Made by a program: the position numbers and the translations under genes | In this document: positions 48,077 through 56,140 of the stretch, in pieces | Layout of the letters: each line of letters begins with the position of its first letter | Numbering within the stretch: position 1 is the stretch's first letter | Notes under the pieces: model-generated | What the model saw: the letters and a program-made list of their open reading frames with translations, nothing else | Told to the model about the DNA's origin: nothing | Databases searched by the model: none | Source: Symbiodinium natans | Lineage: Eukaryota; Sar; Dinophyceae; Suessiales; Symbiodiniaceae | Assembly (NCBI GenBank): GCA_905221605.1 | Contig: CAJNDS010000278.1 | Coordinates: forward strand, 59,174-115,313 | DNA length: 56,140 nucleotides | Reading direction: 5' to 3'

Positions 48077-49640
48077 CAGGAATGTTTGCTAAAGTCAAGA
48101 GACACCCCGGAGCTAGTGACTTCGTAAAATTAGCGTAGGGCTTAGTCCTAGAGTTAATGACAGTGGGGTTTAGAATGAGTCTGTCGAACTCCGAATCCTT
48201 GGGAATGCAAAAGCAACCACAAGCCTCATGCTCATCAACGAGCCCCACTGGAATCAACTGAAGGGCCTCGAAGGAATCCCATTTGGCAGCCAGGGCTAGC
48301 AACTCGTGACGATCAGCATGCACTCTTGCTGCAGGCAGCTTCGGCCACTCATCAGGCGCAGCCCGCAATGTGTCGGGTTCGATGTACGTGGCTTTGACCA
48401 CAGGATCGCTCAAGAAGGGCACTGGGTCAAATGAAGGAGGCAAAGTCCATTTAACCCTTTCGGCTAGGACAGGTTTGCAAGCCAGTCCCGAATCAACACG
48501 GCAGTTACCGAGGTCGGCTAATTTTTCTCCCGGGCTCACCAAGTCAGATTTGGGCTCGAAAGGCGACGTTGCCCTCTTTAGTGGGGCCCCTATGTGACTT
48601 TTAGCAGAGTTTGCTACGGGGCTTGTCAAGGGAGGGCCAGATTGGCCAAACCGAGGGTTCCCCGAGATCCCACTAGGAGAGATGGTGTGGTCATGTTGAC
48701 ATGCTGGGTTTGGAGGGGTTCCTAAATTAGGAGAGGAACCTTTAGGGAATCGGGGCCCGGAGCCTGCGTAAGATCCCCTAGACTCATGCAGCGAGGAAAC
48801 TAATTGACCCACCAAGTCGTTAAAGCCATTCGGGCCCTCAACCTCAACTGTGCGCAAGCGAGTCGCTAAACCTAAAAGGTCATCAAATTTTTCGGCAGAA
48901 CGGCCCAAGGACGATGCGGACAATGGCTCGGCTGAGACAAAATGGGCGGTCAACCGCTCCAGGGTCTCCAAAGCTGAGTGCTGAGCTGACGTCCAGGCAT
49001 AGGCGCCAGCTTTAGCATGAGGGGGGGGCTTAGTCGGACAACCAAGGGACAACCAATTGGGGGTGCAAACTTGGAGGCGAACTAATTCCCGAACTAGGGC
49101 TAATTTACGAAGGCGGCGGCGGCGCCTTGGTCCTGGCCGGGTTTCATATGCAGAGGCGGTCCATCGGCCACGCGGCGGAGGCGGGACCGGCCATATCTCG
49201 CTGGCTCGGTTTCGAGCCTGCTGTCCAGCGCAGGCGGGGGGCCCTAAGGACAGGTAAGTGAACGAACCAAGCCCAATCCTAGGGGACCCCAAAATACCTA
49301 AAAAACTACCAACCCAATGCAAGAAGTCTAAAGGCTTATCAGGCAGGGATTTGGGTTCAGCTCCGAGTGCAGGAAGGGGGTTAGTAAAGGCATCATCCCT
49401 TGACGGTCCCAGAACTACGGGCCCCCTGGAAGCAGCAACTGGAGCACACGGAGCAAAAGATCTCGAATTCAAGTCAGCCGACTGGCTAGCTTTAGGCACG
49501 CTTGGTTCCACCGCAGCGGCCTCACATGCATTTGCGTTGTGCTCTAGGTCGAGCCTTCGGTGCCCCCTCTGGGATTGCGGGGCGGCCGCCTCGGGGGCTT
49601 CTTGGCACCTGGCGTTGCTTCGTCCCTTCTTTGCTCTTTG
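47955..49640 (-). CDS. N-terminal RT region of retrotransposon, second ORF
   Basis: The open frame extends from 51266 to 47955, but above about 49.6 kb it only shadows the Gag-like ORF. The supported part includes a basic RPGPRRRRRLRKLALVRELV segment (around 49.1 kb), proline-rich linker, and the start of an RT: GLVDEHEACGCFCIPKDSEF, LILNPTVINSRTKP and FMRFCADDLSEMYYTFKVS (motif A, near 48050). The frame lies -1 to the Gag-like ORF and ends at 47955. The RT continues in the +1 frame. No convincing ATG begins it, so translation by frameshift from the Gag-like ORF is likely. Confidence 0.7.
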   Translation of the reverse strand, partial: QRAKKGRSNARCQEAPEAAAPQSQRGHRRLDLEHNANACEAAAVEPSVPKASQSADLNSRSFAPCAPVAASRGPVVLGPSRDDAFTNPLPALGAEPKSLPDKPLDFLHWVGSFLGILGSPRIGLGSFTYLSLGPPACAGQQARNRASEIWPVPPPPRGRWTASAYETRPGPRRRRRLRKLALVRELVRLQVCTPNWLSLGCPTKPPPHAKAGAYAWTSAQHSALETLERLTAHFVSAEPLSASSLGRSAEKFDDLLGLATRLRTVEVEGPNGFNDLVGQLVSSLHESRGSYAGSGPRFPKGSSPNLGTPPNPACQHDHTISPSGISGNPRFGQSGPPLTSPVANSAKSHIGAPLKRATSPFEPKSDLVSPGEKLADLGNCRVDSGLACKPVLAERVKWTLPPSFDPVPFLSDPVVKATYIEPDTLRAAPDEWPKLPAARVHADRHELLALAAKWDSFEALQLIPVGLVDEHEACGCFCIPKDSEFDRLILNPTVINSRTKPYANFTKSLAPGCLLTLANIPDENHFMRFCADDLSEMYYTFKVSFSRAKRNSEVLPKCPQQ

Positions 49641-51202
49641 GCGCCGGTGAAGGGGGTTCTCGAGTCGGAGGCCCCCGGGTCGAAAGTTGCTGGGCCCGCG
49701 GTGAGGCGATTCTGCACCCACTCCATCTCTTTCAGATACGCTACATTTGCTGTGATCCAGGTACTTGGGCATAGCTGAGCGAATGGTCGTACCCCGCTTC
49801 GGCGGCGGGCCAAAGCGGAATAATTGGGCTCTGGGAGCCCCGTTAATAGCCACGAGAGCTGCGTTCGACCTTGCTCCACAGCAGTTTGTTCCAGGAACAG
49901 CAGTAGTCTGGACATCCAAGCTTCGAGCGCTACATTCTGCGTCTCTCGACCCACCTGCCAAGCATGAGCTGCCATGTGAGCTACCAAAGTGACCAATTTG
50001 AGGTCTGCTGACGGTAGCTTCTTCTCTGCGAACTGCCTCATCAAATTCGAAGGGGGATGCTCCACGTCCAGGCCTAGGGACTCGGCACCAAGACGACGGA
50101 TAGCGTTGGCAACAGTCTGGTCGTCCGTCAGGAGGCGGGTGAAAGCGTCTCGAGCGGCTGAACCACGCCCTCCGAGGCCTGTGTCCTCCTTTGCACCAGA
50201 TAGGGCTGAGCTGATCGGGTCCTTCTCCTTTGACTGGGCAAGTTGAGTGAGCAACTGAGTCTGAGCTAACAACAGTCGGTGCAGAGCCATGGTAGAAGGC
50301 GGCGACCCAAGCGCGTCTTCGGTGGCTCCCAACTCTAGCTCTGCAAGCAGATTGTCGGAGACATGGGAGGCCTCGGCTCGAGGGGCGCGCTCGTGACGTG
50401 CAAGGTGTGGTGGCGCAGCACCGGCAGCAGCTCGAAGAGCGGCCCAGGCTGAGGCGTCCAGTTGGGCAAAGCAGCTCCAGGACCGGGATCGGGAAAGAGG
50501 TCTCGGGCACCACGTCGGGCTGGCTCCTGAGGAACCACGGCAGGATGTCGCGCATTTGGCTTGCTCGAGCTCGCGGATGCGAGCTTGTAGCTGGGAAACC
50601 TGGTCGACCACTTGCTCGCCTTCGGCACCTGCAGCTCTTTCGTCTGCCTCGTCCTCCCCATCTCCAAGTTGGCTCTCGGCCGTGAGGTACTCTGCTAGCT
50701 CGGCAGCTGGTGGGGCGGCTTCGCCAGAAGTAGCTCCTTGGATCCAGATGTCGGCGGCCTGATGTGCTGTCTCGGAGATGGGACGAACCACCTGGCCATC
50801 TGGCCCTGTCATAGCCACAGTGGGTAGCAGTTGAGCGCCTGCAGCTCGAGAAGTGGCTCGGCGGAACAAGTGCAGAGAGGCCCAGGATGCGTCCACGATG
50901 AAGGCTCCAACCGGGCCGACTGACCGCCGCCTGGGGGTCTCGGCAGGCAAGTCCGCTTCGGTGTACAGCAGTGGAGTAGGTGACCCCTCGTCTGCGAGAA
51001 CTGCCAACTGTTCGGCAACCTGATCGTCGGCTGGTAGAATGGCCAAGAAACCTCCTGCACGGTGTCGAAGCAGAAAAGCAGTAGCCCGCCAAGCCGGCGG
51101 CTCCGTGGTGTCCAGGAAGTAGACGAAAGGGAGAGGTCGCTCCCCAACAGTGGCATCTACCAAGCGGCGGATCTCCGCCGCATTCAAAGCACGGGCGGCC
51201 AT
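49544..51202 (-). CDS. Gag-like protein of the YR retrotransposon
   Basis: 552 codons with an ATG start. Residues about 1-170 form a globular domain (AAEIRRLVDATVGERPLPFV at the N-terminus). An acidic stretch and a short coiled coil (VDQVSQLQARIRELEQAK) follow, then an alpha-helical region around 300-480 (DAFTRLLTDDQTVANAIRRL, LVTLVAHMAAHAWQVGRETQ). The C-terminus is basic and proline-rich (AKKPPRRPPRNPRGG), suited to nucleic-acid binding. No zinc knuckle is seen. As first ORF of the element it is assigned as Gag-like by position; no sequence family is recognised. Confidence 0.65.
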   Translation of the reverse strand: MAARALNAAEIRRLVDATVGERPLPFVYFLDTTEPPAWRATAFLLRHRAGGFLAILPADDQVAEQLAVLADEGSPTPLLYTEADLPAETPRRRSVGPVGAFIVDASWASLHLFRRATSRAAGAQLLPTVAMTGPDGQVVRPISETAHQAADIWIQGATSGEAAPPAAELAEYLTAESQLGDGEDEADERAAGAEGEQVVDQVSQLQARIRELEQAKCATSCRGSSGASPTWCPRPLSRSRSWSCFAQLDASAWAALRAAAGAAPPHLARHERAPRAEASHVSDNLLAELELGATEDALGSPPSTMALHRLLLAQTQLLTQLAQSKEKDPISSALSGAKEDTGLGGRGSAARDAFTRLLTDDQTVANAIRRLGAESLGLDVEHPPSNLMRQFAEKKLPSADLKLVTLVAHMAAHAWQVGRETQNVALEAWMSRLLLFLEQTAVEQGRTQLSWLLTGLPEPNYSALARRRSGVRPFAQLCPSTWITANVAYLKEMEWVQNRLTAGPATFDPGASDSRTPFTGAKEQRRDEATPGAKKPPRRPPRNPRGGTEGST

Positions 51203-51611
51203 CGTACGCCAGAGGCGCTGGCAAGGACGATGGCTTCAGTCTTGCTCGCGAAGGTGTGGGACACACTGCCCACCTCCAAGAGGACGTTACGCCTGCAGGG
51301 TCGGGTACCTGCTTCTCTGAATCCTCCGAAGTCGCTCATGCACGATACTCACGAAGTCGCTGTAGCTGCCCCTGCGCCAACTGAGGCCCCAAAGCAGGGA
51401 TGTCCAGGAAATTGGCTACCCAGCGCAGGATATAGCCCAAGATCCGCCGACAAGAAGCAGAGAACAAGATGGCAGCGGAAAGAGCCCCACAAACGTAGCT
51501 GCAGCAGCAGATCAAGATGGCGGCGAGGAGGAGCCAAGGAAGGGAGGGACAAGTTGAACTGCCCCAGAAGCGAATCTCCCGGAGTAGCTCAGGGGCAACT
51601 GACCACATTGA
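51203..51611 (-). other. leader of the YR retrotransposon
   Basis: About 409 bases between terminal repeat A and the Gag-like start. Open frames exist on both strands but none is recognised. It would carry the promoter and 5' untranslated region. Confidence 0.4.
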
Positions 51612-51667
51612 CCCAGAACGCTGCGCTTGAAGTAGCGAAGGATTTACTCAATCAAGGGATATATTGC
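51612..51667 (-). repeat. terminal repeat A, outer copy
   Basis: 56 bases identical to 44465-44520, at the 5' end of the element in transcription sense. Followed immediately by AAACCTTAAACCCTAAACCC. Confidence 0.95.
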
Positions 51668-51900
51668 AAACCTTAAACCCTAAACCCTAAAAATCTGAAA
51701 TCGAATGCCCAGACTCCCAGACCCTCAGCCCCACCGGCCCCGCTCTTTGGGGTTTAGGGCTCAGGGTACTCTAAGAAAGGGATCTGCCACATGGATCAAC
51801 ACCCTAAACCCCAAACCCTAAACCCCCCTAAACCCTGAACCCTAAAGCCCTAAACCCGAAAGCCCAAACCCTGAACCCTAAACCCTAAACCCTGAACCTC
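51668..51900. repeat. CCCTAAA relics, right flank of retrotransposon
   Basis: Three heptamers directly beside the element, unique sequence, then a degenerate AAACCCT block at 51795-51900. Confidence 0.8.
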
Positions 51901-51910
51901 GCTCTGCACT

Positions 51911-51948
51911 CAGCCAGGACCCCACGCCACGAGGATCAGGTGCGTCCA
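51911..51948 (-). CDS. putative exon
   Basis: After CGAACCCAG the minus strand reads DWTHLILVAWGPG and then TGA. A donor could lie before the stop. Confidence 0.35.
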
Positions 51949-51959
51949 GTCCTGGGTTC

Positions 51960-52400
51960 GGGTGCGCGATTCTGAGACTTTTGTCGGGGTTAAGGTGCTT
52001 TAGGGGCTTTCGGTGGCTTAGGGGGCTTCGGGGGCTGGGCGTTTTAGGGGCTTTCAGGGGTTTGGGCTGTTAGGGGCTTTAGGGGGCTTCAGGGGGCGTT
52101 AGGGGCTTTCAGGGGCAATCAAATTTTTAAGGGCTCTTTGCGGCTTTAGGGGGCTTTTGGGGTTTGCTTTTAGGGGATTTTGGGGGGCTTTGTTGGGCTT
52201 TCAGGGCCTTTAGGGGTTGGGTTTAGAGATTTGAGGGCATTTAGGCGGGTTCGAGATTCTGGGGAGGCTTTGGGGGCTCTTTTTGGGGCTTTTGGGGGGC
52301 TTTCAGGAATTTTAGGGCTGTTAGGGGCCTTAGGGGGCTTTAGGGGGCTTTAGGGCGTTAGGGCGTTAGGGGCTTTCAGGGCTGTTATTTTGGGGGTAAC
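51960..52400. repeat. GGGGCTTT-type degenerate repeat
   Basis: Irregular TTAGGGGGCTT, TTTCAGGGGC and TTTTGGGGGCTTT units, a longer-period relative of the GGGCTTA array at 2905. Confidence 0.75.
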
Positions 52401-52649
52401 CAAATCTATGTCGCTAACTGAAAATCTGCACCCTGAAACATGAAACTTGAACCTGGAAGTCCACACCCTAGACCCTAAAAACCCTAAACCGTCAAAACCT
52501 TATAAACCCTAAATTTGGGTCGCAGAACACAGCGTGGATCCAGGGGTTTAGAAGCTCAATGTCTTGGCTTCCTTCGGTCCGCCCCAAAGCCTAAACCCTA
52601 AACCACAAGTACATCTTGAGCCGAGTCCTTCTTATAGGGCCTGGGCAGT

Positions 52650-53215
52650 CTTAGGGTTTGAGGCTTTAGGGGTTTAGGGGTTTAGGGTTCGGGTTTCGGG
52701 TTTCGGGTTTAGGGTTTAGGGTTTAGGGTTTAGGGTTTAGGTTTAGGGTTTAGTTTAGGGTTTAGGGTTTAGGGTTTAGGGTTTAGGGTTTAGGGTTTAG
52801 GGTTTAGGGTTTAGGGTTTAGGGTTTAGGGTTTAGGGTTTAGGGTTTAGGGTTTAGGGTTTAGGGTTTAGGGTTTAGTGTTAGGGTTTAGGGTTTAGGGT
52901 TTAGGGTTTAGGGTTTAGGGTTTAGGGTTTAGGGTTTAGGGTTTAGGGTTTAGGGTTTAGGGTTTAGGGTTTAGGGTTTAGGGTTTAGGGTTTAGGGTTT
53001 AGGGTTTAGGGTTTAGGGTTAGAGTTTAGGGTTTGGGGTTTGGGGTTCGGGGTTCGGGTTTTGGCGTTTGGGGCTTGGGGCTTGGGGTTTGGGGGTTGGG
53101 GTTTGGGGTTTGGGGTTTGGGGGTTGGGGTTTGGGGTTTGGGGTTTGGGGTTTGGGTTTGGGGTGTAGCGTTTAGCGTTTAGCGTTTAGCGTTCAGGGTT
53201 TAGCGTTTACTAGGG
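52650..53215. repeat. longest TTTAGGG array, with TTTGGGG tail
   Basis: About 330 bp of nearly perfect TTTAGGG (52695-53025) with single-unit deletions near 52738, 52753 and 52877. TTTGGGG and TTGGGG variants (53030-53160) and TTTAGCG units (53168-53210) follow. Variants are grouped, not scattered. Confidence 0.95.
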
Positions 53216-53590
53216 CTCCAAAAGCCACCACCCCTTGCGACACTCCCTCATCATAACAGCCTGTGGCAAAACCACATAAACATAAGGATCCTATTATTGG
53301 GGTACAAGGGCCCCTAGAACGGGGAATCTGAAAAACCCCCACTTTGTAGAATCCTTTGTGTGGCTTTTTGAGCCCCTCACCGCAACAGCCCCTGAACCTT
53401 GCACTCTCAAAACCCCATGCACAACACACCGATCCTGGAGCCCCACGGAACCCGAAAAACTTGAACCCCGCGACACCAAATTCTGGAACCCCTAACTCCT
53501 ACAACCCCCGGATCCAAAAACCCTACAACCCCCGAAAAAAAGAAGTCAAAAACTCTAAGCCCTCTATGGGAGCCCGAAACCCCGAGCCCG
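53216..53590. other. stretch with no supported exon
   Basis: Minus-strand ORFs of 60-78 codons are open but cysteine/glycine-rich and read like repeat relics. Nothing recognised. Confidence 0.3.
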
Positions 53591-53595
53591 CCCAA

Positions 53596-53642
53596 AGGTC
53601 CTGCAGCTTGAGCCATGTGCTCGGTAGCAGCGCCTTGACCTC
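53596..53642 (-). CDS. putative exon
   Basis: After CCTTGGTTGAG the minus strand reads VKALLPSTWLKLQDL. Coding-like with clear hydrophobic spacing. Confidence 0.45.
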
Positions 53643-53654
53643 AACCAAGGGTTC

Positions 53655-53706
53655 CCTAAACCCCTAAACCCTAAACCCTAAACCCTAAACCCGAAACCCT
53701 AAACCC
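53655..53706. repeat. CCCTAAA array
   Basis: Seven heptamers between two putative exons. Confidence 0.9.
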
Positions 53707-53708
53707 AG

Positions 53709-53755
53709 GGTGGAGGTGCCACGGCAGGTACGTGCAACGCGAGTGCCCTGTGGCA
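53709..53755 (-). CDS. putative exon
   Basis: The minus strand reads FATGHSRCTYLPWHLH. With the exon at 53596 it would bracket an intron of about 66 bases made almost wholly of heptamers. Confidence 0.4.
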
Positions 53756-54059
53756 AAGTCGCTATGACAACTGTTGTACCTCTGCAGTTTGCTGATTTAC
53801 TCCCCCCCCCCTTCTACAGCCCTGCAACTTAAGCCCCTTCTGCCCAAACCCCCTAATCCTTTGGGATGTTCCACCTTCTTGCAAACCGCCCTTAATGGCG
53901 ATAATTATACTCCCCATGAAGGACCGTTCGTCATCCCAAACCGGGGTTTAAGGGGTCTAGGGGATTCAGGGGTTTTGGAGCCAGGGATGGCCACCCGCCG
54001 AAGACAACGAGGACAGCCAGGGAGCCAGGCGCCTCAACCCTAAAACCCGAAACCCCAAA

Positions 54060-54178
54060 GCCTAAACCCTAAACCCTGAACCCTGAACCCTAAACCCTAC
54101 ACCCTACACCCTAAACCCTAAACCCTAAACCCTAAACCCTAAACCCTAAACCCTAAACCCTAAACCCTAAACCCTAAA
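54060..54178. repeat. CCCTAAA array
   Basis: About sixteen AAACCCT units with a few AACCCTG and ACACCCT variants. Confidence 0.95.
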
Positions 54179-54230
54179 GGCAAGGCATCAAGGAGATCTT
54201 CAAACCCCCAAACCCCTAAGCGTCGGGCTT

Positions 54231-54270
54231 CCTTACATGGAGCCCTTGTGGCGCGAGAGCCACCCCTGGA
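54231..54270 (-). CDS. putative micro-exon
   Basis: The minus strand reads GWLSRHKGSM after TCCAG. Short and weak. Confidence 0.3.
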
Positions 54271-54399
54271 CCTTCCACCCTGACCCTCCAAGGCACCAAA
54301 ACACCCGAAACCCGGAAGTTGACAGAAGACCATGTACGCTGAGTATGCGAATGGCAACGATTGTGATGGTGCTAGACATGCCTAGAGGCCTACATTGCC

Positions 54400-54600
54400 T
54401 ACACTATATGTGCCTATACATGTGTACATATATGCATGCATGCACGCATGCGTAAATACATGTGTACACACAAACAAAAAGCCTGCAAATAAATACATAA
54501 GAATGTAGACATGTGTATATATGCTTATGTATACGAAAGAAATGTACGTACACAATATTCTTAAATATATCTTACACGTGTGAAATACAGCAATGGATAT
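54400..54600. repeat. AT-rich CATGTGTATATA low-complexity stretch
   Basis: Alternating purine-pyrimidine sequence with ATGCATGCATGC. Together with 54600-54920 it forms the probable 3' region of the SH3 gene; no exon recognised. Confidence 0.7.
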
Positions 54601-54923
54601 ATGCAGAACGCGATTTCATTGGCCCGGCCTTTGTGATCACACCGTTTGCAATCCGCGCGCAGCTCAAGGTGCAAGCGAAGGGTAGCCCCATCAGACGTAT
54701 TCGGAGATTCCCTCCCCTTATGCGTAGAACTGCGAGAGCAGATGGGCAAGAGTAGCTCTGGCGAGCTGGGAAGTTTGGCTGGCCAAGGTGCTTTGGACAC
54801 GATCCTTGTGCACGATTATTGCTACGGGCATGGTCTGAACATGAACACAAAATTGTTCGGCCAACCGGCCCGCCCTGTTTCACTACTCTAACTGGCTTTC
54901 CGCCAGTTGCGAATTCATCATAC

Positions 54924-55472
54924 TCACAGCTGCGAGTCCTGCCACAGCAGGCTACAGACGGGCACCCAGCCAGAAGCCTTTCCAGCTTCGGCCTTCTGTG
55001 CATATGCCCAGCCCTCAGGCGTGCGGGAGGCGAGGTTGACCTTCAGGATCTCCCCTTCTTCGACCCCCATCTGATTCGCGTGGACGGCGGGCATCTCCTT
55101 CTGTACACACAGCCACTCATGGCCAGCTTCGCTATGCTCAAGGATGGCACTTGGCAACCACCCGGCCCTGGACGCATCCGTTGGATCCTCCGCATAAATC
55201 CACCCCAGCTCGGTCTCGGAGTGGGGCCAGACGCGCACAAAGTCGCCAGGTTCGGCACTGAGCTGTTGAGCGTCTTGCGACGTCACTCTCCTGCAAACTC
55301 GCCGAATTGACTTCTTGCTTCGGTCTTTGTCATCTCTTCGATCTTTGTCATCTCTCTCCCCTGAGGCCTCAACCCCACGACCAGATTCCAGTGTGGATGA
55401 GCTCGAGAAGGATTGGCAGCATCTAGGCGTGGAGACCCCGGAGGCAGTGGTAGAGTTGTCAGCATCCTTGAG
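54924..55472 (-). CDS. protein with two SH3-like domains, 3' exon
   Basis: The minus strand is open from about 55472 to a stop at 54924 (182 codons) and has no ATG, so it is a downstream exon. It begins with a Ser-rich and then charged linker (GERDDKDREDDKDRSKK-like). Two SH3-like modules follow: SAEPGDFVRVWPHSETELGW to GWLPSAIL, and VHANQMGVEEGEILKVNLAS to GWVPVCSLL. Each shows the ALYDF-to-GWxxA/P-to-V spacing of SH3 folds in reduced form. SH3-type domains usually bind proline-rich partners; the partner is unknown. An acceptor-like ACTCAAG precedes 55472. Confidence 0.6.
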   Translation of the reverse strand, partial: LKDADNSTTASGVSTPRCCQSFSSSSTLESGRGVEASGERDDKDRRDDKDRSKKSIRRVCRRVTSQDAQQLSAEPGDFVRVWPHSETELGWIYAEDPTDASRAGWLPSAILEHSEAGHEWLCVQKEMPAVHANQMGVEEGEILKVNLASRTPEGWAYAQKAEAGKASGWVPVCSLLWQDSQL

Positions 55473-55689
55473 TCACGTGTCAAAAAGCTGCCAATGCCCC
55501 CCCCCCTGGTACACAAAAACATGACAAAAAATGAACACAAGCCAATGACCGAACAACGAAAGCACACTTAGGCCGCCTGGGCTCCAGGGTCTGCTTTTCA
55601 TGTGGGACAGGGCTTTTTTACCCGCGTTCATGGGGATGGGAGGGGGGGGGAGGTTGCGTTTAGGGGGCTTCAATATGGGCTTAAAAAAC

Positions 55690-55800
55690 GAGAAAGAGGC
55701 GCCAAGGAGGGGCAGCCGAGCCTCTATGCCCTTGTTGGACACCACTTCCGTCTGATCCCTGCTGCCACTGCGCTCCTTGACGCTTCCCTTGGGAAGTGTG
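55690..55800 (-). CDS. putative upstream exon of the SH3 gene
   Basis: The minus strand reads GSVKERSGSRDQTEVVSNKG and onward IEARLPLLGAS. It lies 220 bases upstream of the SH3 exon on the same strand. Edges uncertain. Confidence 0.4.
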
Positions 55801-55971
55801 GGACTTGCCAACGCCTGGGTCTTGGCTGGCTCGGGGCAGGGGGAGTTTTGGGGGTGCAGGGCATTAAGGGCGTTTAAGGGGCTTCTAACAAGGTCAAGGA
55901 GGTTGAGGTTGAGGGACTTAGCGGCTGAGGAGCTTAGGGATTGAAGGGGTCTCGGAGTTTAGGGCTTGGGG

Positions 55972-56016
55972 TCGCGAGACGCTACGTCTTTGGGGATGCC
56001 GACCTCGTGAAGGGTT
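55972..56016 (-). CDS. putative exon
   Basis: The minus strand reads LHEVGIPKDVASRDP. Probably part of the same or the next upstream gene; the window ends soon after. Confidence 0.35.
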
Positions 56017-56140
56017 CGGGGCTTGAGAGGGCTCAGAGAATTTATGGAGTGGGCTTAAGGCATCTTCAGGCAAATAGATCCTAAGCCCCTCAACCCGAAG
56101 ATTCCACAGGATCCTACAATTCCGAGGCCTAGACCCCACA

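Larger units (their letters stand above)
44287..51667 (-). mobile_element. tyrosine-recombinase retrotransposon with split direct repeats
   Basis: A 7,381-bp element. In minus-strand order it has terminal repeat A (51667-51612), leader, Gag-like ORF, RT-RNase H-C5 methyltransferase ORF, 2A-like motif, tyrosine recombinase, terminal repeat B (44681-44521), repeat A again (44520-44465), a 17-base spacer, and repeat B again (44447-44287). A-ORFs-B-A-B is the split direct repeat layout of Ngaro/PAT-type YR elements. The two A copies (56 bases) look identical and the two B copies (161 bases) differ at one base, so insertion is recent. It sits between AAACCCT and AAACCTT heptamers without a target duplication, as expected for recombinase-mediated integration. 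I recall similar multi-domain proteins in Symbiodinium predictions; the exact family name is unknown to me. Confidence 0.85.

Noticed and set aside
49640-51266. First half of the 1,103-codon ORF starting with GTG at 51266
   Set aside because: Arg/Ser/Pro-rich shadow of the Gag-like ORF in the -1 frame. GTG is not a plausible start in this organism.

Overview
The window looks like nuclear DNA of a dinoflagellate, most likely a symbiodiniacean. The signs are: dispersed TTTAGGG-type heptamer arrays, a tandem array of one small plastid-targeted membrane protein whose leader has a signal peptide followed by an FVGT-type transit start, retroelements of a kind I recall as common in Symbiodinium protein sets, and short coding segments whose edges often fit GT or GC splice donors. 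Every coding feature I can support lies on the minus strand, as expected for the long one-directional gene clusters of dinoflagellates. Nothing points to a bacterium, so long ORFs with GTG starts were not taken at face value.

Layout. Positions 1-17.5 kb: telomere-like heptamer arrays in both orientations, plus derived arrays (GGGCTTA, TTTGGGG). Short non-repetitive islands lie between them. Read on the minus strand, many islands give open, protein-like and often coiled-coil peptides, some with splice-like edges. I interpret this as one or more intron-rich genes with micro-exons in repeat-filled introns. At 18.2-19.2 kb there is an intronless gene for a 317-residue protein (NRRLW-type N-terminal domain plus DGSW-type repeats). 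At 19.6-25.7 kb there is a satellite with a unit of about 53 bp. It is interrupted at 22.64-22.94 kb by an AT-rich fragment resembling the end of a SET domain, and degenerate inverted satellite copies sit at 17.6-17.8 kb on the other side of the 317-residue gene. At 26-29.3 kb there are more putative exons. At 29.5-31.8 kb I recognise no gene. At 31.8-33.9 kb lies a broken LINE-type retroelement, followed by a duplicated block of about 220 bp (34.1-34.57 kb). At 35-37 kb there are more exons and heptamer arrays.

At 37.97-42.38 kb there are eight near-identical tandem copies (unit 558 bp) of an 82-residue putative plastid membrane protein. At 42.7-44.3 kb there are more putative exons. At 44,287-51,667 lies a 7.4 kb tyrosine-recombinase retrotransposon with split direct repeats, inserted at a heptamer boundary. 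It encodes a Gag-like protein, RT, an RNase H that appears split by a C5 cytosine methyltransferase domain, a 2A-like peptide, and a tyrosine recombinase. At 51.7-54.3 kb are heptamer arrays, including the longest one, and a few exons. At 54.9-56 kb is part of a gene with two SH3-like domains.

The retrotransposon is the clearest candidate for an unusual system. The second is the architecture of micro-exons between telomere-like arrays, with several GC donors, at least one of which is formed by the heptamer itself. Exon calls come from reading by eye without transcripts; edges are approximate and the number of genes is unknown.
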